Assembly (NCBI RefSeq): GCF_003231275.1
Contig: NZ_QKVL01000014.1
Location: 62,001 to 126,000 of the forward strand
Length of the DNA: 64,000 nucleotides
Source of the DNA: Pseudomonas huaxiensis
GTDB taxonomy: Bacteria; Pseudomonadota; Gammaproteobacteria; Pseudomonadales; Pseudomonadaceae
Direction: 5' to 3'
Shown here: piece by piece, positions 7,042 to 14,513 of the stretch
Layout of the letters: every line of letters starts with the position of its first letter
Position numbering within the stretch: position 1 is the first letter of the stretch
Notes under the pieces: generated by a model
Database searches by the model: none
What the model was told of the DNA's origin: nothing
The model's input: the letters and a program-made list of their open reading frames with translations, nothing else
Position numbers and translations under genes: made by a program

Positions 7042-7755
7042 TCAGAGCAGCACGGAGTACCAGAACACCTTCCCCAGTACGCTGATGTTCTTCTCTGCCA
7101 GCTCCTCGGCGGTGTACTCCTCATCCGGATGCTCGTCCTGGTTGAAGCTGCGGAAGCGCAGGCCGCCTCCAGGAATCCGGTACAAAGTCTTCACCCGCAG
7201 TTCGCCGCCGTGGTCGATCGCATACATCTTTCCGTCCTTGACTGCGGTCGAGGCCTTATCCACACCTACGGTACTTCCATCCGGCAGGACTGGCTCCATG
7301 CTATTCCCGTGGACTGTCACGCATACGGCTTGGTCGAACTGAACGCCTTGGGAGCGAAGCGTTAACTTCCCGAACCGAAGCTTCCGGCTGCTGGATTCCT
7401 CAATCACCGATGCTCGCCCAGAGCCAGCAGAAAGCTGGACCTCTTTCAGAAATGGCACATAGACCTCGTCATCGTCGAGAGGCGTATCGTCGTCCCAGAC
7501 TGATATCGGCCCAAGCATGGTGGCGTTGGCCTTTGGCCTTTCCGTGGCGTCAGGAGGATTCTTGCCGTCAGTGAGCCACTCAGGAGCACATCGCAGGGCC
7601 TTTGCCAGCGAAAGCAGGTTTTTCCCGGTGGCCCCGTTCTTTCCGTTCACCCAGAAGCTCACCGTCCCCTTAGAGACACCAGTTAGCTTGATGATGTCGG
7701 CAGCAGTAAGCCCTAAGGCCTTCATGCGTGCCTGAAGTCTGTCTTTGAATTCCAT
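7042..7755 (-). CDS. cI: CI-like repressor, S24 family
   Basis: 237 residues from ATG at 7755. Residues 5-62 form an HTH_3/XRE DNA-binding domain (LTAADIIKLTGVSKGTVSFW). The C-terminal half is an S24/LexA-type domain with nucleophile Ser152 in GNSMEP and Lys189 in ELRVKTL; Ala110-Gly111 is the likely self-cleavage site, so RecA-driven induction is expected. The chosen start has no ribosome site, and operator 7756-7771 touches it, so the mRNA is probably leaderless as for lambda cI. A start at 7773 would lengthen it by six residues but place the operator inside the gene. Confidence 0.88.
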   Translation of the reverse strand: MEFKDRLQARMKALGLTAADIIKLTGVSKGTVSFWVNGKNGATGKNLLSLAKALRCAPEWLTDGKNPPDATERPKANATMLGPISVWDDDTPLDDDEVYVPFLKEVQLSAGSGRASVIEESSSRKLRFGKLTLRSQGVQFDQAVCVTVHGNSMEPVLPDGSTVGVDKASTAVKDGKMYAIDHGGELRVKTLYRIPGGGLRFRSFNQDEHPDEEYTAEELAEKNISVLGKVFWYSVLL

Positions 7756-7818
7756 ATTTAGGATATTAAACATTCACAGGTTTAGGTGTTTGCATTTTTA
7801 TTGTTTAAAGGTCTAAAC
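7756..7818. promoter_or_regulatory. OR-like operator region with PRM and PR
   Basis: Three sites in a row: 7756-7771 (ATTTA, 6 bases, TAAAC), 7780-7795 (GTTTA with a degenerate right arm) and 7803-7818 (GTTTA, 6 bases, TAAAC), separated by 8 and 7 bases, nearly the lambda OR layout. PR reads right: TTGCAT 7790-7795, TCTAAA 7812-7817. PRM reads left: TAATAT at 7768-7763 ends seven bases before the repressor ATG; its -35 (AAACAC) is poor, as in activated PRM promoters. Confidence 0.7.
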
Positions 7819-7846
7819 TCTCATGCGTGAAATCGGAGACCAAAAA

Positions 7847-8056
7847 ATGACCTATGACGATGCTCTGAAGCTGTTCGGCTCGGGCAAGGCAATTGCTGAC
7901 GCACTTGGCGTCACAAGGAGCCGTGTCTCTCAGTGCCGCGCTACTGGGGGGTTCTCCTATCCGATGCAGTGCGTTCTGGAGAAGGAGTCGAGCGGCGCGC
8001 TGATAGCCAGGCGCGAAGACGATCCAGCCAACGCACTTAAGAAATCCGCCGCTTAA
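7847..8056 (+). CDS. cro: Cro-like antirepressor
   Basis: 69 residues; ATG at 7847 follows GGAGA, better than the upstream in-frame ATG at 7823. The protein MTYDDALKLFGSGKAIADAL continues GVTRSRVSQCR, a helix-turn-helix of the YdaS/Cro type. It diverges from the repressor across OR and starts the rightward early transcript, so it should repress PRM and favour lytic growth. No nut site is evident right after it. Confidence 0.8.
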   Translation: MTYDDALKLFGSGKAIADALGVTRSRVSQCRATGGFSYPMQCVLEKESSGALIARREDDPANALKKSAA

Positions 8057-8086
8057 CCCACTTCAACCGCAAGGAGCTTTACCCGT

Positions 8087-8290
8087 ATGGCCTACCAGGA
8101 ACGCAGTCATCTGCACGACCAGATCACGCGAGTCCGACTGGACCAAGACACCGACGACCTTCTTCGGTCGCTGGCTAAGTTCCACCGCACGCAAAAGGCC
8201 GTACTGGCTCGTGAGCTGCTGGAGGCCAGCCTGCGCAGCATGCTTTCCGAACTGCATGACAACGATACCGAACAAGGTACTGCGGCCTGA
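8087..8290 (+). CDS. Small RHH-like protein (67 aa)
   Basis: ATG at 8087 after AAGGAG. The sequence (ITRVRLDQDTDDLLRSLAKF and on) has a strand followed by two helices, the order of ribbon-helix-helix DNA-binding proteins. It occupies the place of lambda cII. A regulator is likely; whether it controls lysis-lysogeny choice cannot be seen. Confidence 0.55.
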   Translation: MAYQERSHLHDQITRVRLDQDTDDLLRSLAKFHRTQKAVLARELLEASLRSMLSELHDNDTEQGTAA

Positions 8291-8308
8291 AGAGCCCGAG
8301 GAGGCTCT
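8291..8308 (+). promoter_or_regulatory. Hairpin enclosing a ribosome-binding site
   Basis: AGAGCC and GGCTCT pair perfectly around a six-base loop CGAGGA, placing the GAGGAGG of the next gene in the loop and 3' arm, directly before ATG 8309. It could restrain translation of that gene. Confidence 0.5.
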
Positions 8309-8488
8309 ATGCCTGAACGGATTACTGCCGTCCCACTGGACGAAGAGTTCGACGGGTTGCTCAAGGCTGTGGCGAAGCGAAGAGGGGTTGATCCCGGCGT
8401 GCTCGCAGCAGAGCTGATCCAGAAAGAGTTGAAGAAACGAACGGCGCCAAGGGCGCCAAAGGGAGCGGTTCTGCCGTTCCGTCGATAG
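8309..8488 (+). CDS. Small RHH-like protein (59 aa)
   Basis: Translation from ATG 8309 gives MPERITAVPLDEEFDGLLKA, then a helix LAAELIQKELKKR and a basic tail. It repeats the strand-helix-helix plan of the gene before it, so the two may be diverged duplicates. The gene is too short for usual length cut-offs. Function unknown; DNA binding is plausible. Confidence 0.55.
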   Translation: MPERITAVPLDEEFDGLLKAVAKRRGVDPGVLAAELIQKELKKRTAPRAPKGAVLPFRR

Positions 8489-8522
8489 CCCAAATAGGGC
8501 CTGAGAAGAGCAGGAGAAAGGC

Positions 8523-8690
8523 ATGAGCAATCGAGAGCCAGCCGCAGCAGAAATCGAAACGCTGAGAGCCGTATTGGTCGCGGTACTTCCAAAAACGGGC
8601 CCGGACCAATTGACGGCGGTAGCAATTGAAAGCGCCACCGCCGTCAGAGCTGCCTTCGAAAGGCTGAGCAAAGAGTCCCTCAGCGAGTGA
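8523..8690 (+). CDS. Small phage protein (55 aa)
   Basis: ATG at 8523 with AGGAGA upstream. The protein is nearly all helical and alanine-rich (EIETLRAVLVAVLPKTG). It overlaps the end of the opposite-strand gene by 11 bases. No family recognised. Confidence 0.5.
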   Translation: MSNREPAAAEIETLRAVLVAVLPKTGPDQLTAVAIESATAVRAAFERLSKESLSE

Positions 8691-8880
8691 CGGAAATGTT
8701 CCCGGGGAAAGTTCCTTTGGATTCTTCGAAGTACGCCGTGAGTTGCTTGTGAGCCGAAATGGCAGCCTCGGCTTCGGAGCCGCGAACTCCGGCTTTTATC
8801 TGTCCGGCCCGTATCAATTCAATGACGACCTGAAGGGCGGCGGTAGCAGCAGTTCTTTGCAGATCAACAACTTCAGTCAT
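8680..8880 (-). CDS. Small opposite-strand phage protein (66 aa)
   Basis: ATG at 8880 follows AAGGAG, strong enough to accept this gene although its neighbours read right. It begins MTEVVDLQRTAATAALQVVI and is helical. Being antisense to the early rightward transcript, it may be expressed in the lysogen or be silenced during lytic growth. No family recognised. Confidence 0.6.
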   Translation of the reverse strand: MTEVVDLQRTAATAALQVVIELIRAGQIKAGVRGSEAEAAISAHKQLTAYFEESKGTFPGNISVTR

Positions 8881-8960
8881 GTCCGGTCTCCTTGGACTTT
8901 TGAGTGGAATCAAAAAGCTACCACGGATCCATCGGGCAGTTGAACAGCCTGGATTGCAGG

Positions 8961-8989
8961 CAAAAAAAAGCCGACGGGCAAGGTCGGCT
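8961..8989 (-). terminator. Rho-independent terminator, leftward
   Basis: Read on the minus strand, AGCCGAC and GTCGGCT pair around 7 bases and are followed by eight T. It would stop leftward transcripts before the 8880 gene and OR; no leftward gene lies just upstream of it. Confidence 0.65.
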
Positions 8990-9019
8990 GATTCGATAAC
9001 GCTGTAAGCGAGAGAAATC

Positions 9020-9877
9020 ATGACAAACATCGTCCCATTACGCAACACCGGGGGGTTTACCCGGATGGACAATCAGTTGATGGATGGCCTGATGGCTATC
9101 GACCTGTCCGCTCGCGAGATGAAGATCGTGCTGTACGTGGCGAAGGCCACCTTGAACTTCAACGAGGGCGCCCAGCGCATCCCGGCCACGGTGATTGCCA
9201 AGGCTACCCATATTCACCCTGACACCGTGTCCAAGGCGATCTCTGGCTTGCTGCGCCGCCGGGTGCTTTTCCGTGACGGCGGAGCCCGGGGCGATATCGG
9301 TCTTTGCGACCCGAAAGAGTGGGTATTCGTTGAAGATCCGAAACAGACCAAATCGTCTGACTCGGCTCAAATCGTCCGAATCGGCTCTAATTCGAAACAG
9401 ACCAAAACCGACGAGTCCCTTCTCTATTCCAAGAATAAAAACCCCTCTGTAAATCTTCCTTCGGAAGATATTACATCTCCCCAGGATGCCAACCCGGCTC
9501 CGGCGCCAGAGTCGAAGCCCGACCGCAAGACTCCGTTCGGCCTGGCCCAACTCCTGGCCGACAACCCCCACCAGATCCCCGAGCAGCTCCTGACCGACTG
9601 GCTGGCCCAGCGCAAGGCGAAGAAGGCCGCCGTCACCGCCACAGTGTGGAAGACCGTGAATACCGAACTGGGCAAGTGCGCCGAAGCCGGGATATCGGCA
9701 TCGGACGCCATCACCGAGGCCCTGTCCGCTGGCTGGCAGGGGTTCAAGGCGTCCTGGGTGATCAATCGCATCCGCGACAACCGCCAGCAGGCCGCACCAT
9801 CTCGCCACACTGGCTTCGCTGACCGCGATTACATGGACGGCCTGATTGAGCGGGAGGACGGCAGCTATGGGTTCTGA
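9020..9877 (+). CDS. O-like phage replication initiator
   Basis: 285 residues. Residues 10-105 match the Phage_rep_O winged-helix domain (FTRMDNQLMDGLMAIDLSAR), which binds origin iterons. A low-complexity linker of about 60 residues follows, rich in S, K and T; iteron-like repeats lie in the DNA encoding this linker, as in lambda O. The C-terminal part (residues 160-285) probably contacts the helicase loader. It overlaps the DnaC-like gene by 11 bases, a lambda O-P-type pair. Confidence 0.8.
   Translation: MTNIVPLRNTGGFTRMDNQLMDGLMAIDLSAREMKIVLYVAKATLNFNEGAQRIPATVIAKATHIHPDTVSKAISGLLRRRVLFRDGGARGDIGLCDPKEWVFVEDPKQTKSSDSAQIVRIGSNSKQTKTDESLLYSKNKNPSVNLPSEDITSPQDANPAPAPESKPDRKTPFGLAQLLADNPHQIPEQLLTDWLAQRKAKKAAVTATVWKTVNTELGKCAEAGISASDAITEALSAGWQGFKASWVINRIRDNRQQAAPSRHTGFADRDYMDGLIEREDGSYGF
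9338..9407. other. Candidate phage replication origin (iterons)
   Basis: Two 19-base repeats follow each other without a gap (9349-9367 and 9368-9386), differing at two positions: CAAATCGTCYGAMTCGGCT. They are flanked by two copies of CGAAACAGACCAAA (9339-9352 and 9393-9406). An A/T-rich stretch follows to about 9480. The placement inside the O-like gene copies lambda ori. Confidence 0.6.
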
Positions 9878-10667
9878 GAAGAAAGTCGTCCAACTGTCGA
9901 ACATGGCGAAGCCTCAACTGTCCTCCATCGCAGTGTGCGAACAGCACGGCGAGTACCGTCAGACCGTCAGCCAGGTCCTGACCAAGTCTTTCAAGTCGCC
10001 ATGCCCATCGTGCAAAGCCGAGCAGGTGGCTCGCGAACTGGCCGAGGCGGTCGAGCGGCAGCGCCATGAACTCGCCTGGAAGCTTGGCGACGCCCTGATC
10101 CCGAAACGGTTCAAGGACCGCACCTTCGACACCTACGTCGCTGTCGAGCCGGCACAGGCAAGGGCGCTGACCAGGTGCAAGCAATACGCCGAGAACTTCG
10201 AACAGCACCTGCGTGATGGTCGCTGCTTGATCCTGTCCGGCAATCCCGGCACCGGGAAAACCCATCTTGGCGTGGCCATCGCCCAGGCCGTGATGGAATC
10301 CACCCCGCACACCGCCGCCTACCGCACCTTCGGCGGGATTCTCCACGCCATCCGGGCGACCTTCGACGGATCAAGCGGACAGTCCGAGGGCAGCATCATC
10401 GACGCTCTGGTTAAGCCGACCGTTCTGGTACTGGACGAAATCGGGGTCAGCAAGGAAACCCCGAGCGACTTCGAGATGACCCGCCTGTTCTCGATCATCA
10501 ACGGGCGTTACGAGCGGCTTCTGCCGACTGTCGTGATCTCAAACCTGAGCGTGAAGGAACTGCCAGCCGCCATGGGCGAGCGATCTGCAGATCGACTACG
10601 CGAGGGTGGCGTGATCGTTCTCCCATTCACCTGGGAATCGCACCGCGGAAAGGAGACTCAGCCATGA
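9867..10667 (+). CDS. DnaC-like helicase loader
   Basis: 266 residues from ATG 9867, overlapping the O-like stop. A CxxC near residue 50 (CPSC) with an earlier cysteine and histidine suggests an N-terminal zinc site. The ATPase core has Walker A GNPGTGKTH near residue 130 and Walker B VLVLDEIG near 187; sensor-like asparagine in VISNL near 228. The family loads replicative helicase at the origin. An upstream in-frame ATG at 9846 lacks a good site. Confidence 0.85.
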   Translation: MGSEKKVVQLSNMAKPQLSSIAVCEQHGEYRQTVSQVLTKSFKSPCPSCKAEQVARELAEAVERQRHELAWKLGDALIPKRFKDRTFDTYVAVEPAQARALTRCKQYAENFEQHLRDGRCLILSGNPGTGKTHLGVAIAQAVMESTPHTAAYRTFGGILHAIRATFDGSSGQSEGSIIDALVKPTVLVLDEIGVSKETPSDFEMTRLFSIINGRYERLLPTVVISNLSVKELPAAMGERSADRLREGGVIVLPFTWESHRGKETQP

Positions 10668-10849
10668 ACCGAGCCCACCCAGCCCAGCTCCGTGGAGCGG
10701 GAGAAATTGCACAGACCTTCATCAAGCACGGGATCTTGTTCGTCTGCATTCCGGTGCTGGACGACCAAGACCACATTGATCTGGCCCGTCAGTCGGAAGA
10801 GCGCCTTGAGCGTCTGGCGCAGATCGCTGAAGCGGAGGAGCGAGCATGA
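10664..10849 (+). CDS. Small phage protein (61 aa)
   Basis: ATG overlaps the DnaC-like stop (ATGA). The sequence has a hydrophobic strand GILFVCIPVLDDQDH and a charged C-terminal helix. Part of the nin-like run of coupled small genes; no function recognised. Confidence 0.6.
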   Translation: MNRAHPAQLRGAGEIAQTFIKHGILFVCIPVLDDQDHIDLARQSEERLERLAQIAEAEERA

Positions 10850-11079
10850 GCAAGCCCGATTTGAAGCGTGCGGGACGGATCTACAACGAGATGCCAATCG
10901 AAGTGCGCAAGGTGCTGCACGCATGCCTCATGGAAAACGAGCTTCGCCTGATCAAGCGAGAGCAGGACTTGATCATGGAGCGCGCCAAGAAGGCGGTAGC
11001 CGAGCACCAGGTTCGATTCAACAACATCAAGCGCGACCTGGATCAGGCGCTGCTCGAAATCGAGAAAGGACAGCACTGA
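10846..11079 (+). CDS. Helical phage protein (77 aa)
   Basis: Coupled start at 10846, again four bases of overlap. The sequence is almost entirely helical, with charged heptad-like stretches (LRLIKREQDLIMERAKKAV), so a coiled coil is likely. No family recognised. Confidence 0.6.
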   Translation: MSKPDLKRAGRIYNEMPIEVRKVLHACLMENELRLIKREQDLIMERAKKAVAEHQVRFNNIKRDLDQALLEIEKGQH

Positions 11080-11396
11080 TGGACACCAACAAGATGCGCG
11101 ACGAACTGAATCGCAGAACTGTGCTTGCCCAGCGCCTGCGCGAATACATGGGAAATCCTCATCACACCAACCCTCCATCGGCAGCCTTCCTTGAGCTGGC
11201 CGAGGAAATTGCGTTAGCACTAACGTGCTCAGTCTCGCTCCCGGCAGATGAAGTGCTGAATCAGGCCTACTGGGACTTCGATGCGCGCAGAAAGGGCTAT
11301 CCGCCATACAAGGTGCCTGCCGGGCAAGAGTGCGCCGCTTTCAAGGCTGCGGTTGTCAGTGCGATCGAGGACCAGGGCCTGAAGGTGAAGCAATGA
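11079..11396 (+). CDS. Phage hypothetical protein (105 aa)
   Basis: ATG at 11079 shares its A with the stop of the previous gene and has AAAGGA upstream. The longer open frame starting at 10692 merely overlaps the upstream genes. The protein begins MDTNKMRDELNRRTVLAQRL and has a central hydrophobic helix (EEIALALTCSVSL). No family recognised. Confidence 0.6.
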   Translation: MDTNKMRDELNRRTVLAQRLREYMGNPHHTNPPSAAFLELAEEIALALTCSVSLPADEVLNQAYWDFDARRKGYPPYKVPAGQECAAFKAAVVSAIEDQGLKVKQ

Positions 11397-11524
11397 AGCG
11401 GACCTGGACGGTAATCGTAGGCACCAAGAGCTTCTCGATGGTGCTCATGGAAGAGAGCTTGGACCGTGCAGGCGCATTGCGTGAGGCGCGGATGATCTGG
11501 CCGGCGTGCGAGGTGATGGCATGA
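11393..11524 (+). CDS. Small phage protein (43 aa)
   Basis: Coupled start at 11393 overlapping the previous stop. The protein begins MKRTWTVIVGTKSFSMVLME, a two-strand pattern, then a helix and a cysteine near the end. Stop overlaps the next start. No function recognised. Confidence 0.5.
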   Translation: MKRTWTVIVGTKSFSMVLMEESLDRAGALREARMIWPACEVMA

Positions 11525-11784
11525 GCGAATGGATCAGCGTCAATGACAACCGCAAGCCGGATCACCGCTGCGACATCCTCGTTTCGGTCAGCTATATCCG
11601 TCGTCACGAAAATGAGGATGGCTCCCTGTACGAAGAGGAGGGCAGCGAGGTGGCGATGGGTGAGTACGTGCCAGTTCGCGGGCATGTTCTGGCGTACTTC
11701 GACAGCTACAGCGGACCACATGGCGACAACTGGTGGATTACGCACTGGATGCCGCTTCCGAAGCCAGCAGGAGATCAGCCATGA
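11521..11784 (+). CDS. DUF551-like phage protein
   Basis: 87 residues from ATG 11521. Start MSEWISVNDNRKPD, a middle strand DILVSVSYI and the ending WWITHWMPLPKP are the hallmarks of DUF551, a family of unknown function frequent in nin-type regions of lambdoid phages. Coupled to both neighbours by four-base overlaps. Confidence 0.7.
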   Translation: MSEWISVNDNRKPDHRCDILVSVSYIRRHENEDGSLYEEEGSEVAMGEYVPVRGHVLAYFDSYSGPHGDNWWITHWMPLPKPAGDQP

Positions 11785-12260
11785 CCATCGACAAAGCACA
11801 CTACGACCGAATCTTGAAACGCTGCCAGGTAGGCCTTGTCGGCAGATCACCTGCTGTAGTCGATGAGGCCAACAACCTTCTTGCGGAGTGCTACGGAGGC
11901 ATTGGCGCGCTGCTCGCGGAGATCGATAAGCTCAAGGCTTCGCTGGATTTGGAGTCGGCAGAATTGGCCTGGTCTGATTCTGACGGTCGGGAGATTCAGG
12001 CCGAACGCGACAAGCTCCGCGCCGAAATCGCCGGCCTGCGCACCGGGTACGACGCGCAGAACGAGGTGATTGCCGAGTTGCGCAAGGATGCCGAGCGTTA
12101 CAACTGGGCAATTTGTCGAGTCCAGTGCGCCGAGGCCCTGTCAGCTGTAGTGATCTGTCACGACGGATACAAGGAAAAAATCAACGAGCGCGTCGATGCC
12201 TACATGGAGGCATGGCCTTGCCCTGTGGCGGCCATGGCCAAGGAGGCATCCCATGAGTGA
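11781..12260 (+). CDS. Coiled-coil phage protein (159 aa)
   Basis: ATG at 11781 with AGGAGA upstream. The centre is a long coiled coil (GREIQAERDKLRAEIAGLR). Such proteins are common in this region of Pseudomonas phages as hypothetical proteins. It overlaps the next gene by eight bases. Confidence 0.65.
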   Translation: MTIDKAHYDRILKRCQVGLVGRSPAVVDEANNLLAECYGGIGALLAEIDKLKASLDLESAELAWSDSDGREIQAERDKLRAEIAGLRTGYDAQNEVIAELRKDAERYNWAICRVQCAEALSAVVICHDGYKEKINERVDAYMEAWPCPVAAMAKEASHE

Positions 12261-12513
12261 TCTCAATGAGATGTCGCAGGTCGCTCGTTCTGCCGCGATG
12301 CGTGGCGGCATGGATGGCTGGGGGCAAGTTGGTGGTCAGCATGGCCAGATTCGCTATATGGAGCCGCGCAAGAAACGACCGGGCCGCCAGCCGAAGTGCG
12401 CGTGCGGCTGCGAAAAAACCAAGACTCATCTGGGATTCGCCAATGGTGTTTGCTTGATTTCAGGTTGCGAGATGCGAATTCGCCGCTGGGTGAAGGAGGG
12501 TAATCGTGGCTGA
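12253..12513 (+). CDS. Cysteine-rich small phage protein (86 aa)
   Basis: ATG 12253 follows AGGAGG. The C-terminal half has cysteines in KCACGCEKTK and, later, CLISGCEMR, which could hold a zinc ion; the rest is basic. Role unknown, but nucleic-acid binding would fit the neighbourhood of recombination genes. Confidence 0.6.
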   Translation: MSDLNEMSQVARSAAMRGGMDGWGQVGGQHGQIRYMEPRKKRPGRQPKCACGCEKTKTHLGFANGVCLISGCEMRIRRWVKEGNRG

Positions 12514-12976
12514 GAAAATTTCCGTAAACAGCGCCGCCAAGCTCTCCGAGGCCATCACCCTGATGACCCGCATGTTCCGCGAGAAGAAGTTCGTCGTGGT
12601 GAGCATGCGCCCGGGCAAGGACCGCACCCTTGACCAGAACGCATTGTGGTTCGCCATGTACGATCGGATCGCCAAGACCACCGACATGGGCGACGTCGAG
12701 GATGTTCGCCGGTACTGCAAGCTCCACTTTGGCGTGCCGATCATGCGCTCCGCGGACCGGGACTTCTTCGAAGGCTGGGCGACCAGTTTCGTCCACCTGA
12801 CCTATGAGCGGAAGCTGCACCTGATGGGCGCCTGCGCCATGTTCGGGCCGGACGGCTTCCCGGTAACCCGACTGTTCAACCGGGAGCAGGGCTGCATCTA
12901 CACGGACAAGATCGCGGCTTACTTCAGCGGCAAGGGTGTGTTCTTTGACGACTTGCTTGGGGAGGCTGCGGCATGA
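12506..12976 (+). CDS. ninB: NinB-like recombination protein
   Basis: 156 residues; GTG at 12506 is chosen because AAGGAGGG lies before it. The conserved signature is DRTLDQNALWFAMYDRIA near residues 38-55, matching NinB/Orf proteins (lambda RSLDQN), which aid RecF-pathway-type recombination by handling single-stranded DNA. The immediate neighbour is NinG, as in lambda. C-terminal half diverges, so the exact family is less sure. Confidence 0.65.
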   Translation: MAEKISVNSAAKLSEAITLMTRMFREKKFVVVSMRPGKDRTLDQNALWFAMYDRIAKTTDMGDVEDVRRYCKLHFGVPIMRSADRDFFEGWATSFVHLTYERKLHLMGACAMFGPDGFPVTRLFNREQGCIYTDKIAAYFSGKGVFFDDLLGEAAA

Positions 12977-13572
12977 CGCGCACTACCCTCAAGGAAGCGA
13001 AGCAGAAGACCTGCAAGGCCTGCGGCGGGAAGTTCCGGCCCAGCTTCAACAGCACGCAGGTAGTGTGCAGCACGAAGTGTGCACTAGACCACGCGCCGGC
13101 TAACGAGCAGAAGGCCAGAAAGGCCATCGACCAGCGCGAGCGTCGCGAGATCAAGGTGCGCAAGGAAAAGCTCAAGAGCCGATCCGAGCACCTGCGTGAG
13201 GCCCAGGCGCTGTTCAATGAGTTCATCCGCCTGCGAGATGCTCAGCAGCCTTGCATCAGTTGCGACTCGCTGCCCAGCGATCACGACTTGATTACCGGCA
13301 GTCGCTGGGACGCCGGCCACTATCGGTCGGTCGGCGCCTGCCCGGAGCTACGCTTCGAGCCGCTCAACGTGCATCGCCAGTGCGTGAAGTGCAATCGCAA
13401 CCTGTCCGGTAACGCGGTTGAGTACCGAATTCGTTTGGTGAAGCGCATCGGCGCCGCCCAAGTCGCTTTCCTAGAAGGCCCTCATCAGGCCCGCAAGTAC
13501 ACCATCGACGAGTTGAAGGCTATCAAAGCCGAGTACCGGGCAAAGATCAAAGCCCTGAAGGAGGCAGCATGA
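12973..13572 (+). CDS. ninG: NinG/Rap recombination endonuclease
   Basis: 199 residues. An N-terminal zinc knuckle (CKACGGKFRPSFNS with a later CSTKC), a charged coiled coil (residues 45-85), and a C-terminal region with CISC, a DAGHYRSVG stretch and HRQCVKCN give the typical NinG pattern, where DAGHY and the cysteine/histidine cluster form the HNH-like nuclease. Lambda Rap cuts recombination intermediates. Coupled to ninB and to the next gene by four-base overlaps. Confidence 0.85.
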   Translation: MTRTTLKEAKQKTCKACGGKFRPSFNSTQVVCSTKCALDHAPANEQKARKAIDQRERREIKVRKEKLKSRSEHLREAQALFNEFIRLRDAQQPCISCDSLPSDHDLITGSRWDAGHYRSVGACPELRFEPLNVHRQCVKCNRNLSGNAVEYRIRLVKRIGAAQVAFLEGPHQARKYTIDELKAIKAEYRAKIKALKEAA

Positions 13573-13850
13573 ACCAGGTTGTGCAGATAACCGGCCCGGC
13601 CACGACTGCCGCTGAAGGCTGGATGAAGCCAGCGTTCCCGCATTCGGGGAAGGCGCATTACTTCGAGCAGGAACTGGAGCTTCCATCTACCGAAAGCCAG
13701 GGCAGTGCATACGCCTGGCACTCGCTCTGCGGGATTGATTCCGTCAGCACTGGGAAGGTGCCGATGTTCGAGGCGGGTAGCTGGAGCCGGTGCAAGCGCT
13801 GCGAGCACCGACTGGAAAAGATCGAGCAGACGAAGGGGGAGGCAGCATGA
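13569..13850 (+). CDS. Phage hypothetical protein with CxxC (93 aa)
   Basis: Coupled start. The middle reads KAHYFEQE and HSLCGID, the end SRCKRCEHRLEKIE; two cysteines plus nearby histidines suggest metal binding. Function unknown. Confidence 0.6.
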   Translation: MNQVVQITGPATTAAEGWMKPAFPHSGKAHYFEQELELPSTESQGSAYAWHSLCGIDSVSTGKVPMFEAGSWSRCKRCEHRLEKIEQTKGEAA

Positions 13851-14392
13851 CTTACCGCAACGTGATATCCGCAGTGGTGCGAGCCCTGGCGGCCGAAACG
13901 ATCAATAGCGCGGGCGGGTGTGACTTCGAGCCCAAGGTGCAGTGCGCGAAGCAGAAGGGGGAGATTGTAGGCAAGGAGGCGGCATTCCTGATCGATTGCA
14001 TGGTGCACGCCCGGCTCCGCGCCGAGCTCGCCACCGAGCATTGGCTGGTACTGGTCGCCCAGTATTCAACGCACACCGATCGCAAGCACGAAGCGATCAT
14101 CTCGATTGCCAGGGCCATTCGCTCGCCAGCGCCTGAGCGGTTCCGTCACGCAGCCGTGGTTACCTGGGCCATGCCCAAGCTTCCAGGTCAGGATGGGAAG
14201 CGGTCAACCAATGTTCTACCGGTGGGCTGGTACTGCATGGACAACTGGCTGGATGAGCCGGTGGCCGAGCGCACCCAGTACCGCTGGAAGTCTGCTATCT
14301 GCAAGGACCTACGTCGCCGTGTCGACGAGGCTCTGAGCGAGGTTCAGGTCATTCTGGACGGGGAGGGGCTGATTGTTCAAATTGCTGCTTGA
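13847..14392 (+). CDS. Hypothetical protein in the Q position (181 aa)
   Basis: ATG at 13847 after GGGGGAGG. It is the last gene before the late promoter and so lies where lambdoid phages keep the Q antiterminator. The sequence contains a WYCMDNWLD stretch and helix-rich ends, but I do not see the zinc-finger pattern of lambda Q. An antitermination role is thus only positional. The end of the gene contains the -35 of the late promoter. Confidence 0.55.
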   Translation: MTYRNVISAVVRALAAETINSAGGCDFEPKVQCAKQKGEIVGKEAAFLIDCMVHARLRAELATEHWLVLVAQYSTHTDRKHEAIISIARAIRSPAPERFRHAAVVTWAMPKLPGQDGKRSTNVLPVGWYCMDNWLDEPVAERTQYRWKSAICKDLRRRVDEALSEVQVILDGEGLIVQIAA

Positions 14393-14418
14393 CCGTTAGT
14401 GGCAGAGTGGCATAGATT
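14389..14418 (+). promoter_or_regulatory. Late promoter PR'-like
   Basis: TTGACC (14389-14394), 18 bases, TAGATT (14413-14418). The -35 overlaps the stop codon of the gene before it. Two terminators follow within 120 bases, then the holin gene: the PR'-tR' layout where a Q-type protein lets polymerase through. Confidence 0.5.
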
Positions 14419-14460
14419 TATATCTATCTTGTCCTTCTTGCGTGTTAAGAATGACGAAAA

Positions 14461-14488
14461 AAGCCCGGCCAGTGCGTCGGGTTTTTTT
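14461..14488 (+). terminator. Terminator tR'-like
   Basis: CCCG and CGGG pair around an 10-base loop, flanked by A and T runs (seven T). The uneven stem makes it weak on its own. Confidence 0.55.
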
Positions 14489-14513
14489 ATGCCCGAAATA
14501 GGCCCTCGAGAGG

